Source of the DNA: Haliclona indistincta
Lineage: Eukaryota > Porifera > Demospongiae > Haplosclerida > Chalinidae
DNA: 64,000 nt
NCBI GenBank assembly: GCA_964017065.1
Contig: OZ024789.1
Location: 7,506,191-7,570,190, forward strand
Reading direction: 5' to 3'
Within the stretch, counting starts at the first letter, position 1. Each line of letters begins with the position of its first letter. The position numbers were made by a program, and so were the translations under genes. Below the pieces are notes generated by a model, which ran no database searches, was not told where the DNA came from, and saw only the letters and a program-made list of their open reading frames with translations. This document shows, piece after piece, positions 33,257-45,320 of the stretch.

Positions 33257-36200
33257 TTATTGTGAATGCAAATATCTATATGCACAATCTTCAAGTTTTA
33301 ATTGTTGGTCATATGTATACATCAGGCCTGAGTATAGATCCAGTATAGACACTTTACTATTGTTGGCACTCCTTAGACTAATGAGTACTTTGCTGCTATC
33401 ATTCTTGTTAGGGAGTGATAGAAAAGTTACAGATGACTTAGTGCAATGGTCGAACATAGTGAAATCTTGAATTGCATTGGAAAATAGTAGGCTGAAAAAT
33501 GTCCGGACATATTGGCAGTTAAGAAATGGAACTGGTGTGACGGAGTCAATGTACAGTTTGGACAGTTTATAATAGCTGGTAAAGTTCACCAGGGCAGATA
33601 AGAACAGGTTTGGTGTTATTAGTTGAAGTGTAGGCAAAGATTTCCATTCTGAAGAACAGTTGGCATACGTGCCCAACTCTTCAGGCACTTTACCAAGAAG
33701 AGATCCAGCTACAATTATGCTCATATCTCCAACATCAATATCAACCATCCCATAAAATAAATCAAAGAAATCTTGATCAATGAACACATTTAATGGCAAA
33801 GCCCATTCTAATCGAGGTATCTTCTTTTCCCTAGTGAATATCAGTCTTAAATTGTCGATGAAATCAAATGGGTACTTGAATGTGCCATTTTCAGAAACAA
33901 TTATTATGGTGGTTAGGTTTAGGTTCGGAAACAAGTCAGTTATGTTGTCTACGTAAGGTCTCAATGAAGGAGAATGCTGAGTGAGGACTATCTCTGTAAT
34001 ATTGGAGTGAATAGTGTTAATAAAGGACTTGACTTTTACAAGTTGAGGAGTATAACGAGTTAGATATTTTAAGTCCAATACTGTTCCATGCACTTTAAAA
34101 TATGTCTCAGCAAGTAGCTGATTGCTGTATCCAGATTCAAAACCACAAATTGAGTAGTCTTGCAACATACGAGTCCATCGAAAACGAAGCAACATCTGAA
34201 AAATTTCATTGAGCACTGTTGTGTTGGAAGAATACATGCCGCAAACGGTGTATAAAAAGTTTGGGTGCAGAAAAATGCGATCTACAATTTTAGAGACATT
34301 AAACTTCACAACCACTGTTACATGAAAAGCTGCCCAAAATTCTTGAACAACAATATGTGGAAAAACGAATTTCTTAACCAGTTTGCCATATTCATTTGTA
34401 CTATAGCGAGGAGACAGTAGCCCATAGGTGTTGCCAGAGGGTATGTATGAGTGAAGTTCCGTGTCAAGAAATTCAGTTTGAGTTGAGTTAGAGGCCCCAA
34501 AGCTGTCAAATGCTAGCCTAGAAATATTAGTAATTATGTCTGCAAGATCACTGTTACATTCTCGAAGAGAAGAAAGGTCATATAAATGAATGTCAGAGCA
34601 GGCTGCTGCAGGTGAATTTTGCTGTGTAATTTCTTGTTTGAAAGTGTTCGATTGTGAGTTGACACATGCCTCTGTTAATGATTCATCTGTATCCTTCAAG
34701 TTCTTTACAATCATAGCAAGGTGAAGTGGATTAGAACACATTCGAGATACTTCAGGATATTTACAAACTCGAAAACCATGTAATAACTTTTGTTTATACT
34801 TTGTGTAAATATCCAGTAGGCCTGAGTGGAGATCCATTATCAACATGCTAGAACCATTGGCACTGTTAAGTCCAATGAAAACATTATCAACTGAGTATTT
34901 TACAAATGAATCAGTGCAAAGGTCACGCATAGTAAAATCTTGCATTGCACTAGAAAAAGATAGCATGTGAATATCTTTGAAAAAGTTCTGAATGTACTGG
35001 CAGTCAAGAAATGGAACTGGTGTGACAAACTCGATCTTTATTGTAGACATTTTGAAGTAACTGGTGAAGTTCTGTATGGCAAATAAGAATGCGTATGGTG
35101 ATAAGTTAATTGTAGGCCAGGATTCCCATGTTGAATAACAGCTTGTGTAACTGTCTAAATCTTTAGGCACTTTAGCAAGAGATCCAGCTACAATTATGTT
35201 CATATCTCCAACATCAATATCAACCATCCTATAAAACAAATCAAAGAAATTTTGATCAATTAACACATCTAACGGCAAAGCCCAAACTAATCGAGATAAC
35301 TTCTTTTCCCTAGTGAATATCAGTTTTAAATTGTCGACGAAATCAAATGGATACTTGTCACTAACATTTCTAGAAAATGTGACTTGTATGGTGGTTTGGT
35401 TCAGGTTTGGAAACAAGTCAGTTATGTTGTCTACGTATGGTCTCAATGAAGGAGAATGCTGATAAAAGACTATCTCTGTAATATTCGTGTGAATAGTGTT
35501 AATAAAGGACTTGACTTTAACAAGTTGAGGAGTATAATGAGTTAGATTATTTAAGTCCAATACTGTTCCATGCACTTTAAAATATGTCTCAGCAAGTAGC
35601 TGATCACTATATCCAGACTCAAAACCACACATTGTGTAGTCATGCAACATATTAAGTAAATGTAAGACTGCTGTGTTGGAAGAATACATACCGCAAACAA
35701 AGTACAAAAAGTTTCGGTGTAGATAAAAGTGTTGCATAAATTCAGGCACGTTAAACTTCGCAACCACTGTTACATGAAAAGCTGCCCAAAATTCTTGAAC
35801 AACAATATGTGGAAAAACAAATTTCTTTAGCAGTTCAGCGTTCTTTACGTCCAGTTCATTGTTCTCTACCAGTCCAATGTTCTTTAACAGTTCAATGTTC
35901 TTTATCAGTTCAATGTCTGTACTATAGCAAGGAGACAGTAGCCCATAGGTGTTGCCGGAGGGTAAGTATGTGTGAAGTTCTGTGACAGAAAATTCAGTTT
36001 GAGCCAAGCCAAAGCTGTCAAATGCTAGCCTAGAAATATTAGTGATCGTGTCTGCAAGATCACTGTTACATTCTCGAAGAGAAACAAGGTCATACAAATG
36101 AATGCTAGAACAAGCTGCTGCAGATGAATTTTGCTGTATAATTTCTTGTTTGATGACTTTCGATTGTGAGTTGACACATGCCTCTGTTAATGATGAAAAT

Positions 36201-39200
36201 TCAAGTTTATCTTTAAAGCCTTTAACAAGCATAGCAAGGTGAAGCGGATAGGTACACAGTCGAAATGATTCTGGATATGTCGACCAAACTGGAACATTTT
36301 CCTCATAAATTTGCAGCTGGCCCGAGTAGAGATCTAGTATACATTTCATGTTATAGTCATTGCCACTCTTTAGCCTAATATAGGCTTTGTCATCATCAAC
36401 TGATCGAGATAAGTATCTTACAAATGAATCAGTGCAAAGGTCTTGCATAGTGAAATTTTGAATGGCCAATGATGTACGAAGAGCCTTGAAGAGCGTCTGA
36501 ATGTACTGGTGGTCAAGAAATGGAACAGGGGTGTAACAAACTACATCAACTTTGGACAGTTTATAGTAACTGATAAATTTATCCAGAGCATATAGGAATG
36601 TGTGTGGTGTCAAGTTAATAGCAGGCCAGGATTTCCATGCTGAATAACAGTTCTTGTAATTGTCCAAATCTTTAGGTACTTCACCAACTAGAGATCCAAC
36701 TACAGTTATGTTCACATCTCCTATATCAATATCAACCATTCCATAAAACAAATCCAAGAAGTCTTGATCAATTAACACATCTAAAGACAGGATCCATTTT
36801 ACTTTTAGCAATCTTCTTTGCCTTGTGAACAACAGTCTTAAGTTGTCGATGAAATCAAATGGGTACTCAGTAGAATCACTCTTATGAACTACTCGTATGG
36901 TGACTAGGTTTAGGTTTGGGAAAAAATCAGTTACGTTACTTATGCATGGCCTCAATGAAGGAGAATGCTGCGTGAGGACAATCTGTGTAATATTGGAGTT
37001 GATAGCGTTAAAAAAGGATCGAGCCTTTACAAGTTGAGGTGTTAAGTTTTCCACGTTTAACACTGTCCCGTGCAGTTTAATAAATGTCTCAGCAAGTAGC
37101 TGATTGCTGTATCCTGACTCAAAGCCACAAATTGAGTAGTCTTGCAACATACGAGTCCATCGAAAATGAAGCAACATCTGAAAAATTTCATTAAGCACTG
37201 TTGTGTTGGAGGAATACATGCCGCAAACAGTGTATAAAAAGTTCGGGTGCAGGAAAATGTGATCTATAAATTTAGAGGCATTAAACTTCGCAACCACTGT
37301 TACATGAAAAGCTGCCCAAAATTCTTGAACAACAATATGTGGAAAAACGAATTTCTTATCCAGTTTGCCATATTCATCTGTACTATAGCGAGGTGACAGT
37401 AGCCCATAGGTGTTGCCAGAGGGTAAGTATGAGTGAAGTTCCGTGTCAAGAAATTCAGTTTGAGTTGAGTTAGAGGCCCCAAAGCTGTCAAATGCTAGCC
37501 TAGAAATATTAGTAATTGTGTCTGCAAGATCACTGTTACATTCTCGAAGAGAAGAAAGGTCATATAAATGAATGTCAGAGCAGGCTGCTGCAGGTGAATT
37601 TTGCTGTGTAATTTCTTGTTTGAAAGTGTTTGATTGTGAGTTGACACATGCCTCTGTTATTGATGAAAATTCATCTGTATCTTCAATAATCATAGCAAGG
37701 TGAAGTGGATTAGAACACATTCGAGATACTTCAGGATATTTACAAACTCGAACACCTATGTAGTCTGTTTGCTTGTAAATATGCAGTAAGCCTGAATGGA
37801 ATTTCATTATCAATATGTTAGAATCATTGGAACTGTTTAGTTCAATGAAAACTTCATCGTCATTAACTAGCTCGTACAACAGGTATGAATCAGTGCAATG
37901 GTCATGCATAATGAAATATTGCATTGCATCATAAAAAGATAGCATGTGAATATCTTCGAAAAAGTTCTGAATGTACTGGCAGTCAAGAAATGGAACTGGT
38001 GTGACAAATACGATCCTTAATGTAGACAGTTTGAAGTAACTGGTGAAGTTCTGTATGGCAAATAAGAATGTGTATGGTGATAAGTTAATAGTAGGCCAGG
38101 ATTCCCATGTTGAATAACAGCTTGTGTAACTGTCTAAATCTTTAGGCACTTTATCAAGAAGAGATCCCAATAAAGTTATGTTCATATCTCTTACATCAAT
38201 AGCAACCGATTTATTAAACAAATCAAAGAAATCTTGATCAATGAGTACATTCAATGGCAACATCCATTTTAATTGTAGTAATCTTCTTTGCCTTGTCAAT
38301 ATCAGGCTTAAGTTGTCGATGAACTCAAATGGGTACTCAGTAGTACCGTTTTCATAAACAGTGACTGTTATGGTGACTATGTTTAAGTTAGGAAACAAGT
38401 CAGTTATGTTGTCTACGTAAGGTCTCAATGAAGGAGAATGCTGAGTGAGGACTATCTCTGTAATATTGGAGTGAATGGTGTTAATAAAGGACTTGACTTT
38501 TACAAGTTGAGGAGTATAACGAGTTAGATTATTTAAGTCCAATACTGTTCCATGCACTTTAAAATATGTCTCAGCAAGTAGTTGATCACTGTATCCTGAC
38601 TCAAAACCACACATTGTGTAGTCATAGAACATACGAGTCGTTTCAAACTTAAGCAGCATTTGAAAAACTTGCTCAAGCACTGCTGTGTTAGAAGAATACA
38701 TGCCACAAACAAAGTAAAAAAAGTTTGGGTGCAGAAAGATGTGCTCTTCAAATTCAGAGATTTCAACCTCTGCAATTATTTTAACATAAAAAGCTGCCCA
38801 AAATTCTTGAACAACAATATGAGGAAAGGAAAACTTTTTAACCACAGTACCATATTCATCTGTACCATAGTAAAGAGATAGTAACCCATAGGTATAGAAG
38901 GAGGGCAAGTATGAGTGAACTTCTGTACTGAGAAATCGAGTTTGAGTTGAATTGTAGGTCATAAAGCTGTCAAATGCTAGCCTAGAAACATTAGCAATCG
39001 TGTCTGCAAGATCAGAGTTACATTCTTGGAAAAAAGAGAAGTCATATATTGAGCGAATTTTGGAACAGGTAGATGTAGTTAGATCTTGTCGCGTAATTTC
39101 TCGTTTGACGGCTTTTGATAGAGACTTGACATATGCCTCTGTTAAAGATGACGAAAACACATTCGTAGCTTTGAAGCTTTCTACAAACATTGCCAGGTGA

Positions 39201-39215
39201 AGGGGAAAAGCACAC
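33257..39215 (-). repeat. Four ~1.46-1.52-kb coding tandem repeats
   Basis: Module edges by the PLHLAM landmark: 39215-37720, 37720-36260, 36260-34745, 34745-33257. Nucleotide identity is high; the segments 34318-34509 (module 4) and 37300-37491 (module 2) are almost identical, so conversion or recent duplication has acted. Module 3 lacks about 11 residues after CGMYSSNTAVL and has gained a small in-frame repeat (KNIELLKNIGL, 35820-35935). Confidence 0.9.
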
Positions 39216-40115
39216 AGTTTATACAATTCTGGATATTCATTGAAATGACTGCCAAACCTACAAGCATTCTCATCATTATCTATGTTTATTTTCACATATT
39301 CATTAATTCCCTCGCAATTAAAACCACCAAGTTCATATAACTGATATCCACTTTGTCCACTTGTTTTAAAGAATGTTTCATAAGCTTCTGGTCTTGAGAA
39401 TACTATAACTGTGGCAGTAGGAAGCTGTTCGCGAACAATGATCTTGTATATGAAGTTACTGGGATCATTGTATGCTGGAGGGTATTCATCTAAACCATCA
39501 AATATAATGCAAAGATTCACTGCATTTCTTGGTTCTGACAGATAATCAACTAGGTTTTTGTCTACAGTTTTAATGTTGTCATTCATACTCAGAAGGTCTG
39601 ATAAGCTTAAGGCTGGTCCTTTCCTTTCCATTTCTTTCAGTGTAACACGTAACAAAAGAAGGCAATCAGAAACTTTTGAATTCCTTCTACCACTGGACCA
39701 TTCCTTAGTAAGCCTATTGACTAATGTAGTTTTGCCTGTGCCTGGTCTGCCTTGAATTAGAATGCGTTGACCAAGAGCCGTATATTCGAAAAGGTTGTCA
39801 AAACGAAATTCTGAGCAGTCGGTGTCATTCTGACGGATATCTAACTTGAAAAAGACCGGAGAAATAAAGTTCACAGCCGTCTTGTTGTACCAAAGAAATT
39901 CTATACCAGGAACCTCAGGAAGGTTATTGTAAAGAGATTGCAGATTCTCTATGTACCCGAGAAGAAACTGTGGTTGGGGCTCAACCGGATTCATTAGATG
40001 ATAGTGATAACAGCCGGAAATAATACTAATAATCGAACTGACAAGTGATACCACTAGTAGAAGCCTAATACATTTTGTCCTTCGCGCCACAGGATGGTGT
40101 TTATGTTCACAGTCA
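33257..40115 (-). CDS. TM-NACHT exon of gene B with four tandem post-NACHT modules
   Basis: One uninterrupted 6.86-kb exon of about 2,285 codons. It starts after acceptor TTTTTATGACAG with one base to complete a codon; the ORF upstream to 40189 is probably intron. Order: basic HKHHPVARRTK, one membrane segment (LLLVVSLVSSIISIISG, about 40063-40016), the VPGIEFLWYNKTAVNFISPV linker, NACHT with Walker A GRPGTGKTT (about 39750) and Walker B LCIIFDGLDEYPP (about 39510), then four copies of a ~495-residue module. Each starts at a C-x-x-PLHLAM motif (39215, 37720, 36260, 34745) and contains ECNSDLAD, TNISRLAFDSF, FPHIVVQEFWAAF, CGMYSSNT, CGFESGY and DCQYIQ-type blocks. Only the first follows an NTPase core. 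Spliced to a death-domain exon the product would be ~2,390 residues. No stops interrupt the repeats, which suggests selection. Confidence 0.9.
35820..35935 (-). repeat. In-frame coding minisatellite in module 3
   Basis: AGTTCAATGTTCTTTA-type units encode tandem (I/L)-KNIEL-like residues just before FVFPHIVVQEFW. The unit is specific to module 3, and the length change keeps the frame. Confidence 0.75.
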
Positions 40116-40808
40116 CTGTCATAAAAATAAAATATGCTATTACATATGAGACAATAATATGGCATAATTTTGTTAGGGCAGAGACCCATAATTATTTCAG
40201 CGATCTATATCTACTATAAGGGTATAAATGTAGAGGTTTACAATATCATGCAGTGGTTTGCGCTACGTTGCGTTGCCAATTCAAATTGTAATGCAATGCA
40301 ACATGACACAGAATGTAGAAATAGCTGTGATTCCAATAGGTTACAATTCTCTGTCTATGGCTGTAAAAAGCTATGGCAATACCATCACTACCACACTGCG
40401 AAATAGAGGGCAGGTCCTCTCCCGCATCGCACCCGCCCCCTTTTTCGTTTTGCGAGAGAGGGTCATAGCGCGCTAGGCTATACCATCACAGTGTTTACAC
40501 TAAAACGATCAAACAAAAACCGAGAATGTTTGTGGATTGAACAGCAGCGTTTTGGTTGTTTACACTACTCCGTTTTTTTTGCCAACGGAAGTCATGGAAT
40601 GTAGGCGTGTCGATTTCTCCATCCCTACATACTAAGGACCTTTTGATTTCGTTAGAAATCTTTTTAATTTTCTATTTATTCTACAGGAACAGTGTTTTTA
40701 TAAACTAAGCCTACTCACAACCATTCAGGTATAAGTCACAGCAATCAGCTAATAATACTAATGAAGAGGAGTAGCTATGCAGTCAATTGAATAATCAACA
40801 AGTGTATA

Positions 40809-41063
40809 CAGGAGCATACAAGGGGAGCAGTGTGCAACTGCCATATTCCATGCACTGTTGCTACTTGGGCCTTTCTTAATGCGTCTTTCCTACCTTTACA
40901 TTCATCCACATTTCGTCCTGCTCGTCTCCAACTAAAACAATTTAAGCGAGCGGTAAGCCAGAATCACGATCGGCATCGCCGCCTACAAAAAACCTTTTTG
41001 TATCACATAGGGCAGACTTTGGCATTAGTAGAGTTGGACGTTCCTTCCCCTTATACGCTCCTG
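40809..41063. mobile_element. MITE of the CAGGAGCGTATAAGGGG family
   Basis: Both ends present (CAGGAGCATACAAGGGG and CCTTATACGCTCCTG). It is the paralogous partner of the copy at 28440-28689. Confidence 0.8.
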
Positions 41064-41642
41064 ACAATGGTATGTTTACCCTTAGCTATAAAATTAACCA
41101 TAACTTTTGATCAGAATGAGCTATAAACATGATTCAAGTTTCAAATTACTCTTTAGAAGCTGAGCTTTGATAATTATGGTACTGCCTATTTTTCAAGAAA
41201 CTCAGTAAGACGGAAAATAGTTCATTAACACCTTGAGGTCGGCAAAATTCAAATCTGAAGTATCTGCCTGACTATAACAGTGCAGCATTACGCGCAAAAT
41301 CATGTGCATATTAATTAGCTACCTGGTTAGCCTTGTCCCCAGACTCAGAACCTGGGGACGAGGCTAGCTGCCTGGTCTTCTATCAAGCTCTTCAAAACAC
41401 ACACCACTATAACCATGCTTTAGACCACAGCTAAGCGTCACTGACCAACCAGATTGCGTAGCTGCGGGTCTCTATTTCTCGTAGTGGAATCCCGCCACTA
41501 CCGCGACTCTATAGTGGAATCCCACCACACGGCGCAGATTACGGTTCTGTGAGCGGAGTTCTACTGAATAATTTTTACAACGCTCGCGTGTCCTTGCTCG
41601 TCGTTCGCGTCGTTTCTGTTTGCTGTTGCTATGGTCTAAATC

Positions 41643-41785
41643 AGTTAGACAGTGCATCCAATCGGATCTACGCGATGTAGAAGCCCTCGCGCCGTTACCA
41701 TAGCGCCCTCGCTACGCTCGGACGCTATATAGCAACGGCTCTCGGGCTTCTAAATCGCGTAGATCCTCGGATGCGCTGTCTAACT
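41643..41785. mobile_element. 143-bp hairpin MITE
   Basis: AGTTAGACAGTGCATCC and its inverse end arms that include GATCTACGCGAT and GAAGCCC, with a short CG-rich centre. Confidence 0.7.
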
Positions 41786-42719
41786 ATTATTTATGCCACG
41801 CGGTAGACGTGGCATATTTAGGGTTGGGCGGAAAACAAGATGGCGGCTACACGTAGGCTAAACGCAATAATTCACGTATATCTTGGCTGTTGACGACATC
41901 AGGGGTATTTTAACTACCTAGGGGCTATCCTAAAAGGTAAGCGCTTACAATGAGTCTACTAATAAAGACTATAAAGCCAGGTGCTATGGGCATGAAAAGA
42001 TGGCGTCTCGCCTGGAGGCACTATTACGGCACTGCCATATCTTCGCCGTACGGGCGTTTCAAGCTAATCTAACGTTCTAAAGCTCTTTGCACGATTTGTG
42101 CGATTATAAAGAGACCTTCAGAAGCAAAAGAAACCAGGTCTAAGGTGGTAAACCAGAGTTCACGTGGTCACCCGGCCGTTTGTTCATCTTCTTTCTTCTT
42201 CTTCTTATTCTTCTTCAGAGAGCCTAGCGCCGTGGCTAGTGAGCTATTCAAGACAAAAACTACACAGAAACTACACTAGTCGTTGTGATCAGTGCACCTG
42301 ATATCTATTTAAGCCTAAAACACTAGCAGAAGCGAGTATTTTCAGGAAAACAGCGAATTTTGGTCCATAATCAGACTCCATTTCATCATTCTGTTTGAAC
42401 TCCGTTACTAGGTTACGCCTACTCGCGCACGCTCGTGTATGAAATTATTCTAATACAAGCGCACCTTAGTACAAATTGCTTGGAACGCGAGTGCTGCTGA
42501 CACTACTAGCAGTGTTCACAGCAGACAACGAGCAAATCGTCACTGTTACACTGGATTTGTCTGTTCAGGCTTGTAAGAATGTTAGCTTAAGCTTAGCTAA
42601 TGTTGCATGGTACGTGTTGCATGCAGTGCAGAGTCGATCCAGTGCAGTCAGTGGAATAGTTCTCTTTACACTGTATTAGCATAAGTGGCAACTAAGTCAT
42701 TAATAAAAAAAGAAAAGAA

Positions 42720-43015
42720 ACAAGTAATAAAAACATTTTAACCAAAATGCAAGAGATTTAGGGTTGGTACATTTATCGAAAAAGTATGGAAACAAGATTT
42801 TGAAATGAAAAGCGGTATTGTAACAATAGCAGTGTAATGCTACCTCCCTAAATTAACTGCTTTCGATAGTTGTGGTTAATTTAATAGGGAGGTAGCATTA
42901 CACTGCTATTGTTACAATACCGCTTTTCATTTCAAAATCTTGTTTCCATACTTTTTCGATAAATGTACCAACCCTAAATCTCTTGCATTTTGGTTAAAAT
43001 GTTTTTATTACTTGT
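42720..43015. mobile_element. 296-bp perfect-stem MITE
   Basis: ACAAGTAATAAAAACATTTT and its inverse end ~135-bp arms that pair essentially perfectly (for example GGTTGGTACATTTATCG, GTATTGTAACAATAGCAG). It truncates the helicase ORF at 43016. Confidence 0.85.
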
Positions 43016-43300
43016 ATATTTACTGCTACGAAGCAAGTTGAAGATACTTGGTAGGACTAGGTAGCAAAGAGACTTCCCAGCGCCTGTGGGAAGAGAAATA
43101 AGCACGTCTCGCCCTGCTACGAAATTGACCACGACTTCTTGCTGCTCAGCCGACAAACACGCGAATATCCAAGCTGTTTGGCGCTCTTCGATATCGATTC
43201 CATGATAGCACTCCTTGGGTAAGCCATGATCAATGCAAGTGGTGGTCGCGTGCAGGTCATGTGAATTTTTTGAAATACTGCAATCTGATTGGTATTTCAC
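43016..43300 (-). pseudogene. RecQ-like helicase N-terminal fragment
   Basis: The frame reads LSAEQQEVVVNFVAGRDVLI and then SLPTGAGKSLCY, the Q-like motif and motif I (Walker A, TGAGKS) of RecQ-family helicases, plus about 15 residues. It stops at the hairpin MITE, and none of motifs Ia-VI follow. Multi-copy helicases of this kind are common in invertebrate genomes; whether this comes from a gene or a transposon is open. Confidence 0.6.
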
Positions 43301-43388
43301 AAAAAAGGGTCTGGGGACGAGACTCGACTACTAGCATCTATGGTACTAGTGATGTGATAGTATTACTAGTACATTCATGGAATGGCAG

Positions 43389-44175
43389 GGGCAAGCCTGA
43401 GCATTGATATAATTTAGCCTCGTTAGTGTATAGTTGTGTATTGTTATTTGCACCAGGTTATGTGGTGAGTCCAGATTTTAGTAGATAAGTCTGTATTATG
43501 TGAACACCAGTTTCACCACAGATAATTATTTGTGCTATAAAGTTAATATTTATTGTTTATGGTGAATAGAATCAATATTTTGGTTATGTTCAGATATGGT
43601 GCACTTTCTCCAACTATCTCTTGCTGAGTGTGTTCCTTGCCTAGGCGTCATGGGAACAATGTACCTGGAAGATGTGATGAGTAGGGTTCCTCGGTCTCCT
43701 CACTCACTGCAGGCTCTACTGCTATCACACACGAGCTCATTAGACGTACCTAAGTTACTGTTTGCTCTGTTGCCGGCGGAAAGCAGTAGCTACTGCTTTC
43801 CGCCGGCGTCTCCAGTAGGCCCTTTGATATTCCTTTTGTCGCTCCAGTCGTCTGCTTCCACGTTGATTGGGTGACTCTGCCTCTCGTCGTCGCTTTCTGG
43901 TAGCGGCCTTGTCGTGTAAAGTTGTTGCTTTTTAGGTGTCTCTGATCTCTGTTGTTGTCGTCCCTGAGTCATCTGCATCATTGCCAGAATGCCAGGTATC
44001 TTGTTTGAAACCAAGCGCCAATTATAATGTGCGCACGTGCTAAAAAGGGCGTTTCCTAGTTATCGGGAACATTGAAAAAGACAAACGCTACCCCGTGACA
44101 GATAGATTGATAGATACATTCCCCGCCGCGTGGGCCATTGTGCCAATCAATGTGGGGCTCGCTCAGGCTCGCCCC
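43389..44175. mobile_element. Copy 2 of the GGGGCGAGCCTGAGC-ended element
   Basis: Shares with 11638-12091 the left end (GGGGCAAGCCTGAGCAT), the AACGCTACCCCG...GATAGAT...CATTCCCCGC block and the right end GCTCAGGCTCGCCCC. It contains a 74-codon minus ORF (44014-43790, Gln/Pro/Asp-rich, unrecognised) and a 36-bp perfect palindrome. Confidence 0.55.
43772..43807. repeat. 36-bp perfect palindrome
   Basis: GCCGGCGGAAAGCAGTAG followed exactly by its inverse, with no spacer. Confidence 0.95.
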
Positions 44176-44210
44176 AATTAGTATAAAGCTTATTATGCTA
44201 TCTAGCTTAC

Positions 44211-44521
44211 CTAAGAGCTTTCTTAAACTTGTTTAGTGTTGCATCCTCGCCGGCCGACTCGATTTTCAGCCACGCGTCTAACATCTCCAGCAAGCACATC
44301 CTTGACGAGTTTGGTTTCCCAGCGTTGTCACTTTGAATTTCGTTCAGTATACCCGGCTCCAATCCTAATCGAGTGCCAAGCTCTTTCCATTGATCAGCAC
44401 TCAACTTTCTCTTGTCAAAAAGATCCTGCAGATCACTGACGGTCACCTGAGTCCTTGACGGTCCCTCGCGGCTGCCTGAGTCCTTGTTTGACTGACGTCT
44501 ACTTCGGCGTCGTCCTGGCAT
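44211..44521 (-). CDS. Death-domain exon B1 of gene B
   Basis: MPGRRRSRRQSNK-type basic leader, then the same death domain as copy A (VSDLQDLFDKRKLSADQWKE, LEPGILNEIQ, CLLEMLDAWLK, ATLNKFKKAL) with a five-residue insertion (IESAGE) before DATLN. The frame ends in the donor CTTAG-GTAAGC at phase 2, compatible with the acceptor at 40116 (codon AGT, giving KKALS then DCEHKH). It is the nearer of two candidate first exons. About 100 bp upstream (TCCTTGACGG, CAGCCTGCAGAATCTTTTAG) is conserved with copy B2. Confidence 0.8.
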
Positions 44522-45086
44522 GCCCACTGTGACGGAATCCTGGATCCTAGGCTACTGAGCAGCTGACACTCTCCACTCCACGCGTATAAGGAACCGTCAA
44601 GGATTCAGCTTAGCCTGCAGAATCTTTTAGATCTAATTATGTAGGCTATGAATATTAAGGTGGCGGGTGGGGTATTTAATATTCATGAAATTCATCAGTT
44701 GTTCTCTGCAGGCCTGCTTGCAATGAATAATGTTTAGTCTGCCCACGTGTTATGATACGCGGGAATTCAATAGGCCAGTTGCGTGTAAGAGCCAAGGAAT
44801 TTAATTATTGATAATTGAACGTAAAGTCACTTCCGGACTGCTCGTAGCCGCCTACTTGTACCTTAGCCTCGTCCCCAGGCTCTCGATAGCTTTGGGAGGC
44901 GGGGCATGGGGACGAGGCTAACTTGTTGTACCTACTTTGTATGGAGTTCATTGAGAAAATATGAGTTTTTAAAACTTCGCGGGCAGCCAAAACTTGGCGC
45001 ATGTGCAGGATCTAAGAATGCGATGCGCAACTACTACCATTGGCACATGCAACGCAGTAAAAACAGAGACGATCGGTGGAGGCGCG

Positions 45087-45320
45087 GTCGAGAACGAGCC
45101 ATCACTGTACAGCTAGGTAAGCCAATGTGACGAGCGATGAAAACGCGAATACTAACACAGCTTAACTAATGGTAAAGCAAGATGCTCACTAGATTGCTCG
45201 AGAGACAGTGAAAGGTGACAGATTTGATACTTACATTGCGAGTGATGACAATCTAGGCACGCATTTTGCCTCTGACAAAAAGAGCATACCCAGCTGTACA
45301 GTGATGGCTCGTTCTCGACC
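45087..45320. repeat. Inverted repeat running into the assembly gap
   Basis: 45087-45115 (GGTCGAGAACGAGCCATCAC and on) returns as an exact inverse at 45292-45320, the last bases before the Ns. The stem therefore continues into the gap. Confidence 0.85.

Larger units (their letters stand above)
40116..44210 (-). other. Proposed intron of gene B
   Basis: 4.1 kb between the NACHT exon and the nearer death-domain exon. It holds a MITE (40809-41063), hairpins (41643-41785, 42720-43015), a helicase fragment and a ~0.8-kb repeat (43389-44175). Bases 40625-41200 match 28130-28860 in gene A's intron. Confidence 0.55.

Noticed and set aside
40116..40189. N-terminal extension of the 2310-codon ORF (MGLCPNKIMPYYC...)
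   Set aside because: A splice acceptor at 40116 lies at the same relative place as that of gene A, and the extension has no counterpart there; probably intron read-through.
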